Positions 10,893-24,266 are shown, numbered from the stretch's first letter. The stretch: 64,000 nt of DNA from Oreocharis arfaki (GCA_013398015.1 VZRR01014180.1:124001-188000); one strand, 5' to 3'. The notes: generated from the letters alone by a model not told the origin. Translations and numbers: made by a program.

Positions 10893-13800
10893 GAAATGAC
10901 AACAAGAGCTGGTGCTGTTTTCCCAAAGTGTTTCCCCCAGGGTCCTTGTTGCAGCATCAAATTTCCTTTGAAATGGCTATGTGGGAAACACAGCTTCTTG
11001 GGTCACTTCCCAAATGAAAAAGAAAAAAAGACAATAAAAAATGAAATAGGAAAATAAAATTCAACATATGAAGAGCAGAAGCCAAATCACAGCAGCTCTC
11101 TGTCCCATTTAATACTTGGTCCTAGGGAGGAGACTGAAAGTGTTGTTGGGAACAGTGATTTTGCATTACCATGTTCCTGCTTCTAAATGTCTTCCTGGCT
11201 CCCTCCCTGGATTAGCCTTTTTGCCCTTTTTCCATTTAAATTCCACTAAGATCTGGGGCATTGACTACTCTGCAAGCTGAGTGTAGAAACAGACGGCTGA
11301 CTGGAAGCAATTCCTGGAGTGTATTCCAGACCACCAAAGCAACCCAGGGAAGAGGATGAGTTCCTCTTTAAACACTTGTTTATGATTTGAAGAAAGACAA
11401 AGCTGATTATTATGGGTACAAGGACTCATATTTCTGTCTTTGCCATCTGCCTCTGCTCCTAACCAGCCCTTGGTTGTCATCTCTGTGTTGACCCACACCA
11501 GGAAAAGGGGTACACCTCTGCTCAGCCCTGTATCCCCGTATCCCACCCAGCTGCACACACCCCTGACTCCTCCGCAGCTGTGCTTGGAGGTGCAGTGACC
11601 CTCTGAAAGCTGCAGCTTGAGATCTCCACTAGGACGTCAGCTGTCTATTAACATTTCCCAAACCTTTCCCAGTGCCTGCTGACATGTGAGAAGCTTTCTG
11701 CCACCTGGCCCTCTTGGCAAGCAACAGGCAGCGTCTGTCCCGCTTTGATCTGCTGTGCACAACGTTTGACCAGGAGTGAGTGGGCTGACGTGCCTCGGTG
11801 TGCTTCTGCCAGAGCTGATAGAATAAGGCAAAGGATTTAGTTGGCTGGGGTCAGCACTCCAGACCTGTACAAACCCCTGCTTGAACTCTGCAGACAGGCC
11901 TGCAAAGTCTGCAAAATCAAGGGCAAATAGTTTTCTTCCTGCTCAGATCGTATTTACTTTCCCCACACAGAACCTTTATTTATACCAGTGCTGGCGGATA
12001 GGACGGGAAGGCACCAAGAAAGGCACCAGATGGACTGTCCAAGACAGTTTTCTTTGGGCTTTGTTTATAGCAAACTCGAAAAATCCATTTTCTTAAAGGT
12101 TGCCCAGCCAAGGAAATGTGCAGAACGCCCAGCCTTGGTGAGACCTGAAAGTCGATAGCTCTGCTGCTGTGTTGGCTTTTCCCATGCACACAGAAAGTCA
12201 GCTCTGCTTGCTCTGCCTCACGGTTTCTTTTGAGTGGCTTTGTCACATCTGGGAACCTCATGGCTACCCTGAAGCTTCATTTTCTGGTCCAGCAAAGCTG
12301 GGGCCCCTCCTGACCTTGCTGGTGGTTGTGTCGGAGTGAGCTCCCTGAGTCCTGATCCCAGCTCACCTTGCAAACACACAGTTTGATTCAATCAGCCTGA
12401 CACATTCCCCTGCTAGTGCTTGCGTTGCATCACCTCTGCATTTTGCAAAAATCCCATCAGTAGGGATACATTTTGTCCAAAGTGGTAATTTTTATGTAGA
12501 GGCTGTTGATGTCCTGGAAGTAATGTGGTCACACTGACCGCATCTGTGTCTAGCAAGCGCAGGTGAATCTCTCCCCCAGACCTCCGTAAAACACCTGGAT
12601 GAAATCTCTCTGGTGTTGTAATTCAGCCTCAGACTTTTGATATCCAAACAATCCGAATTTTGAAGCCAGCACCTTAGTTGAAATAATTTACTGCTTCTCC
12701 AGACTAGATTTCAAACCCCATACTAATACCTTCAAAAAAAAAAGCCTAACAGAATTTCGTTCAGTCATGTATTCCCCTCTATGCCTCTGTTCTGTTTGTT
12801 AAAAAAGGATGGGTCTTATGCCTTGTTGTTGACTGCATCAAACTGTGAAAAATAAATAATGATCAAAACCAAATGTCATCTGTCTTTAATCAATGAACTG
12901 TTGAAAAGGACACAGAGTGCCAGGATGTTTATGGAGTTGGGCTTAAATAGAGCTTGCGGCTTGGTGTGTATTTATAAAGGTGTTGACTAGAAGGTTTTAG
13001 ACTCTGTAGCACACATTTACTTTGAGTATTTAGCAAAGCTGCTCAGCCTGTTGGGCCTTGCATCTGTAATGTTTGCATGAATGCCTCAAGCTCATTCCTG
13101 GCTGGCTGCATGGACAGTGCTGGTCCTCTCTAGCTGGTGCTTGGGGAAACAGACTGTGCATAAAACATTAGAAGTTCACTAAAGTACAATTCCTTGGATA
13201 CATCATCTCCTCAGAGGGAATAGTCGTAAAACTAAAGCGTTTCTGCCATTGCTGGATGGGCTCCAAAGAAAGTTTGGGAGCTTCACAGCACCTTTGGGTT
13301 CACCAATTTTTACAGATATTTTACTGAGAACTTTTACAAGACTGGTGTTTCTGTTCATCGTTGTGGGGAAAAGCAGTGAATTCACAGACACAAGGAACCC
13401 AGCTGGCTGAACAGCTAAAAATACATTCGGCTTGGCATCCTCCGTGTGCACCAAGTCTTTGCATAAACCTTCCTTCTCCAAAGGAATGCGTGTAGCTATG
13501 AAATCAGAGCTGCCCTTCTGTGTCACTGCAGGCCCCAAAATGAAATCCATCCCTATATGTAGCATTCTTGGAAGCTCACAGGAATAAAATTATGAGATCA
13601 GAAATAAGGAAGTCGCTGGCTGTCAAAGCACCTCCTATCCATGGGGTCATCACGTGGGAGGTGCACAAGCTTCAGACCATTTGTTCAGAGACCATAAGAA
13701 ACCTGCATGTCCACGCTTCGTGAAGGCCACGAATCAATGCAAAATCCTTTAATTCTTGTTATTCACCAGTTGCAACTTCCTTCTGACATCTTGTCTGGTC

Positions 13801-15819
13801 TCTAAAAACGGCAAGCCGGATCGATAAGCCATCCTACAACAGTGAGCACCCTGACCCTGAGAGCAGTATCAAAGAATGTGCCATTACTTTACCACTCTGT
13901 CATTTTGTCAATGTCAGCTTGAATAATGACTGCTATCTTGCATCAAATGCAGTCTACCCTGAAGTTCATTCACCATTAAGATCGTGTCTGCAAAGAGAGT
14001 GCAAGCTCAGCTATGAAATCCTAGCTCAAGGAGGCCGTTTGTTTTGTTGTTGATGGCGGTACTGCACCCAGCTATACATCAGCTCCTGTGACACACTCTC
14101 GGTTGAAGAGCTGCCATGCCAAACTTTTAGGTACCCTCAGCCCATTCCCGTGCCCGTTTTAATCATGGTCAGGCATTTCCACTGGGTTTGATGAAAAATA
14201 TAAGGATGAGTGCACACAGACAGACAAAAAATCCATTATGACACTGTCCTGTTTCTGGCAGTGGCCAGCGGGAGATGCCTACATGGAAAGTACAAGAACA
14301 TGGCAAGGATATATCAATATTTCCCCTGAGTACTCTGCCAGGCTCCAGCAATTTCTATCACACAGGCATCCTGAAGCAGGTGAGGATGTTTTGCTTAATA
14401 GCCAGCGGTAGCTCGCTCCTTCATGAATTTGTACACTCGTCTTTCAAACACACATAATCTCTTACTGTCCACAGCATCCTGAGAGATCAGCAGCATAATT
14501 ATATGTTGTGAGAGGAATTGCTCCCTTTGCTTTGAATCGTGATTGACACAAGTCGGGTGCTACGGCTGGAACAAAATGTCTGCTGGAACAAAAACATTCC
14601 ACCTGTGTGAAAAGCTTGATCACTCGGGAATGAGTGCATTTGTGCCCCCGTCATTTAATTCCAAATGTCACAGGTCAATGTTCAGCATTATAACCAGTGA
14701 TGGAACTCAATTTGACGCATTATTGTGAGAACTGTTTAAAATGTCAAATGGGGATAGGCATATCGTACCTGTCTATCACATCAAGATGGAAAGCCAGTTT
14801 GAATAAATTAACCATGATTCAAACCATCCATTTCAGACTCAATGACTAGGGCTGAGCTGACTGGGTTTTATTTCTTCGATGTACTGAACTTTGTAATCAT
14901 TCTAAAACTGTGTCTGTCAGCCACAGCTTGCTTTATGATAGTTATTTCACCTACAATTTCATCTCACTTTGCCAGAGATTTCTCATACTCCTTCTGCTTG
15001 AACCCTGATGAAGCATCTTCTGACATCCTTACATGCTGAACAGACACAGTGAGGTTGCAAACAAACCAAACTGACTGTCATTATTGAATAGTCCTCAGAC
15101 ATACACACAGCTTGGGTAAAGTTATATTAGCTGTAAAAAGCTCGATTCCTAGGAAATCTCATAGGAGCCAGAATTATCAACACCTAAGGTCATTCTGAAT
15201 CATTCAACAAATTGAGTCAGGCAACCTTCAAGCAGGTACAACCTTTGTTACTCAGACTAACAAAATCTATCTTGTCTTCCACATGTTGCTAATGTAAAAG
15301 AGCTTTTCCCCCTCCAGCTGCCTAGTGCCTCTTCTCCTTATAAAGATATTTCAGCTAGTGGAGTTTCTGTTCACGCAAATCTGGGTTCCAAATGACTCTA
15401 ATGAAATATCTGTGTTCAGTCAACATCAAATATTACATATTGGCAGTCCTGATGCCTGTTATAAAATATCTGTGACCCTGACAGAGCACTTTAGACTTCA
15501 GCCTTACTGCGAACATGGAGGTGATTTTGAGAAAGGTGAGGTAAGAAAAACCCATGAGGATCTGTAGGTTTGATTGCCTTGGATGGACAACTTTCCCCCT
15601 CAGCATCATCCAGCGACATCCATCTCTGCAAAGCACAAAAGCTCTTGGAGGGTACATCAAAGGACCTGCCCGGGTGCATCCAAGTGGTTCTGTTCTTCGG
15701 AATCTTGTTCATGACACCTAATAAAAACAACCTCCCTCTAAAAGATGCATGCTGTGACTTCAGAAAAAAAATTTCCCGAAGCTGAGGGAAAGCATGAACT
15801 GAAATGAGCATGGGAAAAA
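10893..15819. other. Unique non-coding sequence, several conserved-looking blocks
   Basis: About 4.9 kb without a recognised gene or transposon. The blocks at about 12.8-13.1 and 14.2-14.9 kb are AT-rich, free of low-complexity sequence, and contain many homeobox-type and forkhead-type words, as conserved non-coding elements often do. A 120-codon minus-strand frame at 13203-13565 has no recognisable domain and is within chance length. Confidence 0.5.
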
Positions 15820-15892
15820 TGTGTATGCACACATACATTCTTACAAACACACACACGTATGTATAGTGTGAACATATGTATGCAGATGTATA
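15820..15892. repeat. Degenerate TG/CA microsatellite
   Basis: Alternating purine-pyrimidine sequence: GTGTATGCACACATACAT, then ACACACACACGTATGTAT and ATATGTATG. It is interrupted in many places and so probably old. Confidence 0.75.
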
Positions 15893-16164
15893 AGGAGATC
15901 TTTAAAGGGGGTTTACAAAGGCCTAAACCCTATGGTTTCATAAGAAAAAGATCAGAACAATTTTGGCCAAACAGACATTTTTAGTTCAGCATTGACATGG
16001 AGGTAGCAATTAGCCCTAGAATAGCAAAGTAAGGCAAGGACATGAAGCAGAAATGCAAATCAGTATAAATTTTAAGATAGGAAGTATAGAAAATGGAAAG
16101 GAGGAGATGAAGGTGGCAAGGAAAAATCCAAATTATTGAACAGGAAAGAGTTTTCTGGGCTAAT
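15893..16164. other. Unique AT-rich sequence
   Basis: I see nothing recognisable here. It borders the ancient LINE fragment to the right and may include more of its decayed 5' part. Confidence 0.45.
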
Positions 16165-17060
16165 TAGGAAAAAGAGAAATGTCAGCAATGTCATGGGCCA
16201 ACCATGTGAAGACAGAAAAAATTGTGAATAATGATTTAGAGTCAGTAGAAATGTTCAATAAATATGTTTGCTCTGAGTTTGGAAAGAAAGAAGAGGATGT
16301 GTTTATATCACACAAGGATGTCGAAATATTTTCCACTCTACTAGCAACCAAGAAGGAAGTTAAGCAACTTCTTCGAGGGATAAACACATTTTATACGAAC
16401 AGGATCTGCAAACTTGCAGCCAAGAGTCTTCCTAGAACTGGCTGAGGAAATTTCTGACCCCTTGACATCAGTCTTGGATAACTCCTGTAGCACAAGGGAA
16501 ATTCCAGAGGAGTCGGAGAGCTCTCATTATGTGCCAGTATTAGAAAAGAGAAAGTGGTCTGACCCCAGCAGCTCTAGAGTGGCAAGTCTGACATAATCTC
16601 ATCACAATAATGGAAAAACTAATACAGGAGTCAATCAAAACAGAATTAATGCATGGGAACATAATTAGGGCCAGTTAACACAGACTAATAGAAAATAGGA
16701 CTTGTCAAACACTCTTTGATGAGATAAAAAGTTGGGATGATAAAGGTGACTACACGAATATAATATATTTAGACTTTTATAAAGCTTCGACTTTGCAGCT
16801 CATGACAGTTTGATTAAAAAATTGGTGTGATGAAATGTCCGTGAAGTGCTCCCTAAATGGATTAGGAACTGCTAAGTGATCTGCTAAAAAGTAGTTGTTT
16901 ATGAGGCATCAAGGGCAGGTGGGGGTGTTTCTGAGGAGGCAAGGTCTGTAGGAGTTGGTAGGAAGCCTGGCATGACTGTGTCTTGTCACCCATAATCTGT
17001 GCGGAAAAGCAAAATTTCTTGTAATGAAACTATTGGCTGACACAAAGATGGTCAATGTTT
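16165..17060 (+). mobile_element. Ancient CR1/L3-type LINE, reverse-transcriptase region
   Basis: This is a decayed piece of ORF2 of an old CR1-clade LINE. One frame (16179-16445) contains the pre-RT region, including MFNKYVCSEFGKKEED and KKEVKQLLRGINT. The frame then shifts near 16414-16445 and continues as VFLELAEEISDPLTSVLDNS and VPVLEKRKWSDPSS, which line up with the CR1 RT pattern (VLRELA..I..PL..IF, then PVFKKG..DPGNYR..SLTS). Further on come remnants of the ASQHGF, CQTNL, YLDFxKA and LIKKL blocks (about 16670-16830) and of ADDTK near 17035. Several frameshifts and stops show it is long dead. No tail is visible. Confidence 0.82.
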
Positions 17061-19177
17061 GCAAGGACAGGACACATATTCTGAGCTGAAGGGAGCATCC
17101 TCTCACAGGAAGAAGGGAAGTTGTAGTCTTGGTGCTCTCTCTAGAAAGCAGAGAACTGGGAAAAATATGAAGAGTTTGTAAAGGGCAAGCAATTTCCTCT
17201 TTTGATGGCGGATTTATTGTGTGATAATTAGATGGAAAAACAAGATGCGAGATAAAATGAGTGGAAGGAAGAATAGAAGTAGGGAAAGTGTTTTAACTTT
17301 GAGAATGATCAGTGAAAATGCACCTGCAATGCTGCACACAAAAATCACCCCAGGGTAGAAGAGATAAAATGTCCCTTTCTTGTGAGCTTTGGGCAAGGCA
17401 CGGAAGAATGCAGGGAGTGACTCCTTTGGCACAAGGCTTTCTCTCCAAGCAGAAGCGCAAGTTTTCTAAATTTCTGTCTCCAGTAGGAGGACATGAATTC
17501 TGTTTACTTTCCTTATTACCTACTGAAGCAGGTGGCCCGAGTCTTGCCCTCAACCTCCTTAGATTACTGATAGCAAGATCAAGAGGCATGTTGCAGCAGC
17601 ACGTACACTCCTTAGCGAGGTTAACAGGGCTTTTGGTAAAGATTTTCAGGAGCTGTTCAACACAGTAAGAAAGATATGGCAGGGACTGTCTCAAGAACCT
17701 CAAGTCAAATTCAAGCTTGGAAATACATCCCAGTTTTTAATTCCAGATGTGACTGAGAAAACACGGAAGAGACATGTATAACCTTCTGTCTTCTGATGTT
17801 CTCAGTCACAAGATACTGCCTCAGAAAAACAACAACCATAAGTTATTGACATTAACTCAGAATGAATATATAATTTAATGGTTCTTGGTAGAGAACTCCT
17901 TAAACACTGTGCATTTCTTACTGTGCTTGTCCAGGGGAAGATTCCTGGACTCCTATGCTGGGAATCCACTCAGCCCTCCAGTCCTTTTTCAGTGTCAATT
18001 TTTCAGCTGTCTGCATGTTTCAGCAATAGTGAATGAGGTTTCCATCCATGCAGGGGAACAAGAAAAAAGGAAAAAAGAAGAAAGAGAGGAGGAAGGACCA
18101 GTGGGAAGAGAGAAAAAATGGATCAAAGGATGGATTATATGCTTTTAAAAAATAGATCAGATACGAGAAAGAGCAGAACAGTCAGTGTCCTTTAAATTGT
18201 GTTCAGCTGGGTCATATTCATTTGTGGTGTGGCACAAGACACAATTTACCATGTGGCTCAGCTCCACGAGTGAGGACTGTATCTTCGTTTTCCAAGTAGA
18301 TGCCAAATAAGTAAATTCAGGATGCTCAGGGGCATGGGAAGTGCTTACAGTCTCACTGCTTCCCCTGAGCATTTGTTTTGAGCTCTACTTGGTAGCGATG
18401 TTTGCAGCTGTTGTTTTGTAGCCTACGTGAAATTGTTGGTGGGTCGTGCACGGGTCCTGGGGAGTTATTTGTCTGCATACCCCCCACAAAGACCTACACT
18501 CAGAGTCCGCAAAATGCAGTTTTCGTTGATAATAGCAAGGCTGAATGTACAAAGTTGAGCATCCTTTAGCTGCCCTTCGAGGCCTTCCCGTGGAGATTCA
18601 CAGTCAGGGATAAAAAACGTCCTGTGTAGGTATCAGTAACCTGAATCCAGATGCCTGCATGCAGCCATAACACGGCAATTTCATTTCTATGGGAATCATC
18701 ACTCCATCCAGTTGCCTACCCATAGACTGACATCTGGGATATCCCAGAGTATCCTGGCCTTCTGCAAATGGGCTTACAAATGCAGTGCAGTGCTTCTCTC
18801 TGGGTCAGAAGGAAGCCCAAAGGGATCCCACAGGTCCCCAGTGGGTCTAAACTTGCCAATACTATCAAGGTAACTGGGAGTGTAGTGGGATTTCAATCTC
18901 ACCATGGATGTCCTTGCACCCAGCTCGCACGTAGACACCCACACAGCAGGCAAAAATGTCTAAACAACCTATCACAGAGTCAGTCAGTTGACCAAAGGTG
19001 AGTGTCTAAGTCAAGGTTGGAGAAATAGCTCTCTGGACTCCCACAGGAGCCTGGATACCCAGTTCCTGAGTACATCAAAGACTTGAGTGTCTCAAGCTGG
19101 AGTTCTACTTATCCCTTATGTTACCCATGGTTTATAGCCTCCCTGAACAGCACACTTACTGGGCTATCCATCATGCA
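17061..19177. other. Unique non-coding sequence, no gene recognised
   Basis: No repeat family is recognised apart from a purine-rich, A/G-only stretch at about 18055-18120. Overlapping open frames at 17.3-17.7 kb on both strands (118 and 136 codons) look like chance. Confidence 0.55.
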
Positions 19178-19600
19178 CAAAATCGTAGAATCATTTAGGC
19201 TGGAAAAGACCTCTAAGACCATCAACTGCAACAGTTAATCCAGCACTGCTAGGTCCATCAGAAGTGTGACATTTACACATCTTTTAAGAACCTAAAGGGA
19301 TGGTGGCTACACCACTGCCCTGGGCAGCCTGTTCCGGTGTTTTCAATGGAGACATTTTCCCTGATATCCAACCCAAACCTCATCTGGCAGAACAAGAGGT
19401 CATTCCCTCTTGTTCTCTCACTTGTTACCTGAGAGAAGGAACTGACCCTCTCCTGGCTACAACCTCATTCCAGGTAGCTGTAGGGAGCAATAAGCTTTGC
19501 CCAGAGCCTCCTCTTCTCCAGGCTGAGCACACTCAGCTGCTCCTCAAAGGACTTGTGCTCCTGACCCTTCACCTCCCTTGTTGCTGCTTTCTTCACCCAC
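19178..19600 (-). mobile_element. CR1 LINE fragment, minus strand, with 3' end
   Basis: The element's 3' end is at the left. It reads ATCGTAGAATCATTTAGGCTG followed by GAAAAGACCTCTAAGACCAT, the avian CR1 terminus in reverse complement. Towards the right it passes through the ORF2 C-terminal region (CTGGGCAGCCTGTTCC near 19320, CTTCTCCAGGCTGAGCACAC near 19512) and fades by about 19600, where it is 5'-truncated. It is diverged by point changes and small deletions. Confidence 0.92.
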
Positions 19601-20348
19601 ACGTGCAAGACACTGTCCACACCAGTGGCCACACCAGTGATCTTAAAGGCCTTGGGAAGGAAATCATCACCCCGCCCACGCTAGGATTCTCCAGGGAAAG
19701 CCTCTCTCCCGCCTGCAAGCCTGCAAGACCACCACTACTCCTGTGGATGCAGGACTCCTGGGTGTGCAAGGTGCCAGCTGCTCGCTGGGTCATTGTGTGA
19801 CCAAACCCTGCTTGCTCAGCTCCCTCATGGCTCCCTCCTGCTCTGGACATCGGGAAGACAATGGTCGCTAGGGAAGCCGGAGTCAATGCACAGGTTTGTT
19901 TGTTGCACACAACAGGGATAAGAGAGAACAAGCAGCTGTCATGGCACATCCGTGACACCTTCCTGTGTAATCCTGGGAGGGGAGGCACTAAATACCATTC
20001 ATACCTTAAAAAAAACAAGGATTGGGGGGGGAGGGGGCAGAGAGGGACGAGTGCCCGAAGGAGGAGCAGCAACAAACAGATATTCATTCCTTCTCAGCAG
20101 AGGTCTTAAGTACTTTATTTACCTCTGGCGAAGAGGCACAGAAGCCAGAGAGGTACCACACCACTTCAGGCTAGTTCCGAGCTTTTTAATGCATATGAAC
20201 AGCATGCTGACTTCATTAAAGCATTCGATTAACACCAGAAAGGACCCACTCTAGCAGCTGCATTTGTCACTAGGGCTATGGCATATTTAGAGAGAGTGAT
20301 TTCGTAGGCCCTTAGCATAATCAGAATAGATGAAACTACCTTGGAGGC

Positions 20349-20364
20349 AAAAAAAAAAAAAAAA
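20349..20364. repeat. Poly-A run (A16)
   Basis: A simple A16 tract. No adjacent recognisable retroelement explains it. Confidence 0.9.
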
Positions 20365-20900
20365 CAACATAGCTTTTAATAGACCTGTAAGTGCACACTG
20401 AATATGTATTGTGTCCACCCTTACAGTAGGGGCTTGATGAGATAGGGAGCAGAAGTGGGACAAGGCAGTGGGCAGGATCCCTCAGCAATGCCTGCCCTTG
20501 TCCATAGGTGCATGTTGGTGTCAGTGCACGAGGGCTGGCACGCCAGACTCTCCACCAGCTCTGCAGAGCATCCCCAAGACGAAGTTGCTTGCTGCTAGGA
20601 AACCCTCTATGTTCATTGCCCTCAGAGAGGCAGTCAGCTCCAGCACATGGTCCAGATCCTAGGGGACTGTGGATCCAGAGGCGGCTCCCCAGGGTCGCAC
20701 GAAGGTGAAGCACTGCCCTGGTGTGGTCGCCTCAGCAAGGAGCCTGCAGGTGGATGACATCACTGCAGGCACAACCGTGCCACAGGGCTCAGCACCCTGG
20801 GTCCTGCTCTCATCACATCTGAGTCAGACCAAAGACCCCGTGTCCCACTCCCAAAGGTGCCCAACAGCAGGTAGCTGCACAAGATTGGAAGAATAAGGCA

Positions 20901-20951
20901 ATCTTACTGTCCCAATCATCCCAACTGAGACTTACTTACTGTCCCAATCAT
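20901..20951. repeat. Two-copy direct repeat, 18-19 bp
   Basis: CTTACTGTCCCAATCATC occurs at 20902-20919 and again at 20934-20951, with a 14-base spacer. This is a local duplication; no function is visible. Confidence 0.85.
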
Positions 20952-22085
20952 CAGCATTTTGAGAACCAGGGGCATCCTGAGCCAGTGATGATATATTGGT
21001 GGTGAATGCCTCTCCACAGAAACGTTCTTCCACAAATTTGTCCCTTCCTTCTGTTTCATCCTCATTCTTCATCTCTCGCCAAGCTCACCATGACTCTGCA
21101 AAGCAAATGAGCACTTTTATTTATTTTTTACACATATATTCTGTGCCTTTGAGTTTAGGAACATTCAAACTAATGGTCCTAAGTGAATTGAGGAGGCTGA
21201 CAGAAGGCTGGGAGAAGGGTAGAAAGAGAGTTAGAGGCAAGAGGTTGCACTTTGGGAACCAGAGAGTTCAGTGCAGATGATCTGAGAACCAGTTTGACAG
21301 CTGAGACTGTGATTAGAGTGTGCATCTGTATGCAAAGTTGCGAGTTTACTGGAAACTACGACAGTGGTGGTTCAGCTAGAAAGTCCCTAACAAAGAAGGA
21401 ATATCTAGGACCGTATTTCCAAATAGAGCATTTTTTAAAAGCCTCCTTAGGGAAAGTGGGGATGGCAGAGTATTTCACTTGGAAAACACCAAAAAAAAAC
21501 TTACATGGAAATTTTCTTTATTCTCTGTAGACTGTTAGGTCAAATTGGGATAAGAAATCTGATCATGAAAGTGTGAAACAGAGGGACTTTAGCCAATTCT
21601 AAGGGTAAATCTCAGTGCAGCCTGAATGTTGAAGACTTCTGCCAAAGATTTCTGCATGTACATGTCACTGTAACAAACACAACTTTTAGTTGGTCTCTCT
21701 ACCTATGTACACAGGCAAACATGTAGATGCAAGATTTTTTTTTTTTTAAATTTATCTGCATTGCTAAAGATGTAATTTTCTATCATTCTCCCTCCCTCAT
21801 TCTCTAATATACATGACCTTTAATAAGCAGGACTTATGGTTTGACAGCAAGGCCTGTTGAAAAACGCAAGGAAATCCTGGCTGGATTAAATTTTTATTCT
21901 CTTTCCATTTGCTGCTTACACTGAAGTTGTACGTGAATCATAAACTAAAGATGGCAATTTGGGAGGCAATTTTCTTGAATTGCAGGTACAGCAGGATGCA
22001 AGGGGAAATAATGGTGGGATCAGGCATTTAGAAATGGTATAAACATTTAAGCTACTGGTTAGATTTGATGGATTTTATTCATTCA

Positions 22086-22167
22086 CTTTCTTTTTCTCGC
22101 TCTCTTTTTTTTTTTTTTAATATCCATGAATGCGGGAAACAAAAAAGAAAAAAAAAAAAGAAAAACA
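22086..22167. repeat. T-rich tract facing A-rich tract
   Basis: A CTTT/T14 tract (22086-22118) is followed 22 bases later by an AAAAAAGAAA-type tract (22141-22165). The two can pair as an imperfect hairpin. Confidence 0.8.
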
Positions 22168-23204
22168 GTGGGGAAAAAATAGATTAACACATTATCAATG
22201 AGGGGCTTTGTTGGCTTTGCAGTTCTCAGTGGAGTTTGTTTGCTCCCATTGAAAGAAACATCTCATTGAAGTACCTGCAGGTGAGTGGGCGAGAGCTCCC
22301 AGAGTTTAACTCACAAGGTCATGTCATCTCCCACGGAGAAGAGGCACCCCGTGGGTAAGTGATGCACCAGGAAGGTGCTGGGCTGTGCCCTTATTGTAGC
22401 TCTTCTGGCCTGGGTGGAGTTTGTGAATCAGGACTTTTCCTCATGTTTCACTCTTCAAAAGGAAACAGAACAGACAGCACTTTTTTTGTATTTAATGAGA
22501 ATTATGTGGCTTCTGGATTCTCCTGCTGAGGATGTATTATTAATGCGGGTCTCGCAAGAAATACGGAGCGTGCGTTCATTGAAAATCACATCCCAACTTC
22601 TCATTGCGGCTTCGGAGATCTCTTCCCTGGAGAAGGAAGTCAAATGTTTTAGAATACCCACTGAATAATAGGGTTTCACCCTCACCTGAGTTTGCTTATG
22701 GACTGCCAGCTCAGCACACAGTCCTGAAGCCTACTGAGGCCATGGGTGACTCCACCATGCAGATACCTGGGGATAGGGAAGAGCAGTGCCCCTCTGTCTG
22801 CTGGAGAGGCTGGGGACATGCCAGACAGGATGCCAGGCTTGCCCTGACCATGTAGGTGAAACATGAGAATGAAATTCAACAGCACTCAGAGCAGCTCCAT
22901 GTGCTCAGGAGCCAGCAGTGCACCTCTTGAGTAGTTTCCATTTGTACTGGAATGAAAAGAGCACCCAGGTGCCACAGACTCAAGATTTCTTGCAGGATAT
23001 TTCCCTGCTCACCTCTCTCTCAACTGCTGTGAATGTGACCTGAATTCAAAACAGATGCAATTGTCCAGAAACTGGGATTTCCTTGTAGGAGGAACACCAT
23101 GTCTGAGGTGTGTGTACTATTTCAGGAGACAGTTGGACTTTCTGGCAGCTCTCCAGAGGAGATCAGTGAAAACAATGTAAGAAAAGATCAAAGACACCAG
23201 GACC

Positions 23205-23462
23205 TTTTAGTCTTGAGAAGCCCAAGATATGAGCATAGGTTTTAAATGTTTAAAAAGCTGCTTCAAATAAGAAAGGAATTCTCTATCGATACTGGAAATG
23301 GGGCAAGTTCTGGTGCAGAAAGAAGGTTCAGATTAGATGTTAGGAGACCTCTAAGACTAGGAATAATGAAATATTAGGATAAGCTGTGTGGGGAAGAGGC
23401 AAAATCTTAATTTCTTGAGGAATCTACAAAGAGGTTAAACACACACCTGCCTAGAACGGTGA
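23205..23462 (+). mobile_element. Ancient CR1/L3-type LINE, ORF2 C-terminal region
   Basis: This is an old LINE piece with the order of motifs expected near the end of CR1-clade ORF2. It has TCTTGAGAAGCCCAAGATAT (the SLEKRRLRG region), then TTCAGATTAGATGTTAGGA at 23327-23345 (the FRLDVRK region), GAGGAATCTACAAAGAGGTT near 23418 (LPREV region) and a final AAACACACACCTGCC. Divergence is much greater than in the tailed CR1 copies of this window. The assignment to the clade is by pattern memory; RepeatMasker would settle it. Confidence 0.68.
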
Positions 23463-24266
23463 GAATCCTGCCTCGTGGCAGAAATGAACACTCTCCTAAC
23501 TAGGAGTTAGGTCTCTCCTAACTCTGTCCTTTCTTGTCATTTGACTTCTGCAGTAGACAGAGAAAGTGTGCCTTCCTAAAATAAATGCTTTTGGCTAGGG
23601 AGTGGTGTTAATACTGGCAGTCCTCGCCCTCAGATGATTTTGCCACAACAACTTCTGTGCACAGGAACCCCTTCTTCCTGATCTGACCTGGCCTGAGGGC
23701 AGAGATCACACCACAGCTTAACTCACTTTAACTCACTGGCAGTTTTTAATGGAAGCTTCTGGATCCTGGATGCTCGCAGTCACCTGGCTGCTGTCTTGCA
23801 GAAGGCAATGACGATGATTAATGTGGGCAGAATCAGGCCTGTGTTTTGTTATGGAGGACTATTGATCAACCCAAAGCTTTGACATTACAGACACAAGCCT
23901 GCCTGAGCTGTCTTCCACCACTGAGCACAGTCGGGACAGAATCTTCACGATTCAAGCCTGGAGGCGAGACCAAGGCTGTGCTGGGTGATGCTGTCTGGCC
24001 TGGTGCTGGAGCTTCCAGGGGAGCCCCATCCTCCCCAGGCTGCATCCTGCACAGCACGTGCTCAAAAGCCACACAGGGCCCTTTCCGTGACTGATACCCC
24101 AGCAAACTGCTGGCCACTGACACTGTTTATTCAGTGCTCCCCATTCAGGCACTGAGCAGCGCTGGCTGGAAATGACAGGGAGGTGGGAGAAGGCACGAGC
24201 AGCCTGCAGGGAATCGTGCACAGCTCAGGGACGGGGAGGTTGGTCTGCTCGAGCGCACAGAGCATT
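23463..24266. other. Unique non-coding sequence
   Basis: There is no recognised gene. A small nested repeat lies at 23491-23523: CTCTCCTAACT occurs twice, flanking its partial inverse AGTTAGG. Confidence 0.5.

Larger units (their letters stand above)
19601..23204. other. Unique non-coding sequence with A/T tracts
   Basis: No gene is recognised. It contains a G-rich patch near 20025-20045, an A16 run at 20349-20364, a T13 run at 21735-21747, a T14/A-rich pair at 22086-22167, and an 18-19 bp direct repeat at 20901-20951. The 166-codon frame at 19300-19800 begins inside antisense CR1 and is therefore not a gene. Confidence 0.5.

Noticed and set aside
13203..13565. 120-codon minus-strand frame with fairly protein-like composition
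   Set aside because: No known domain, no splice context, and many frames of this length are expected by chance.
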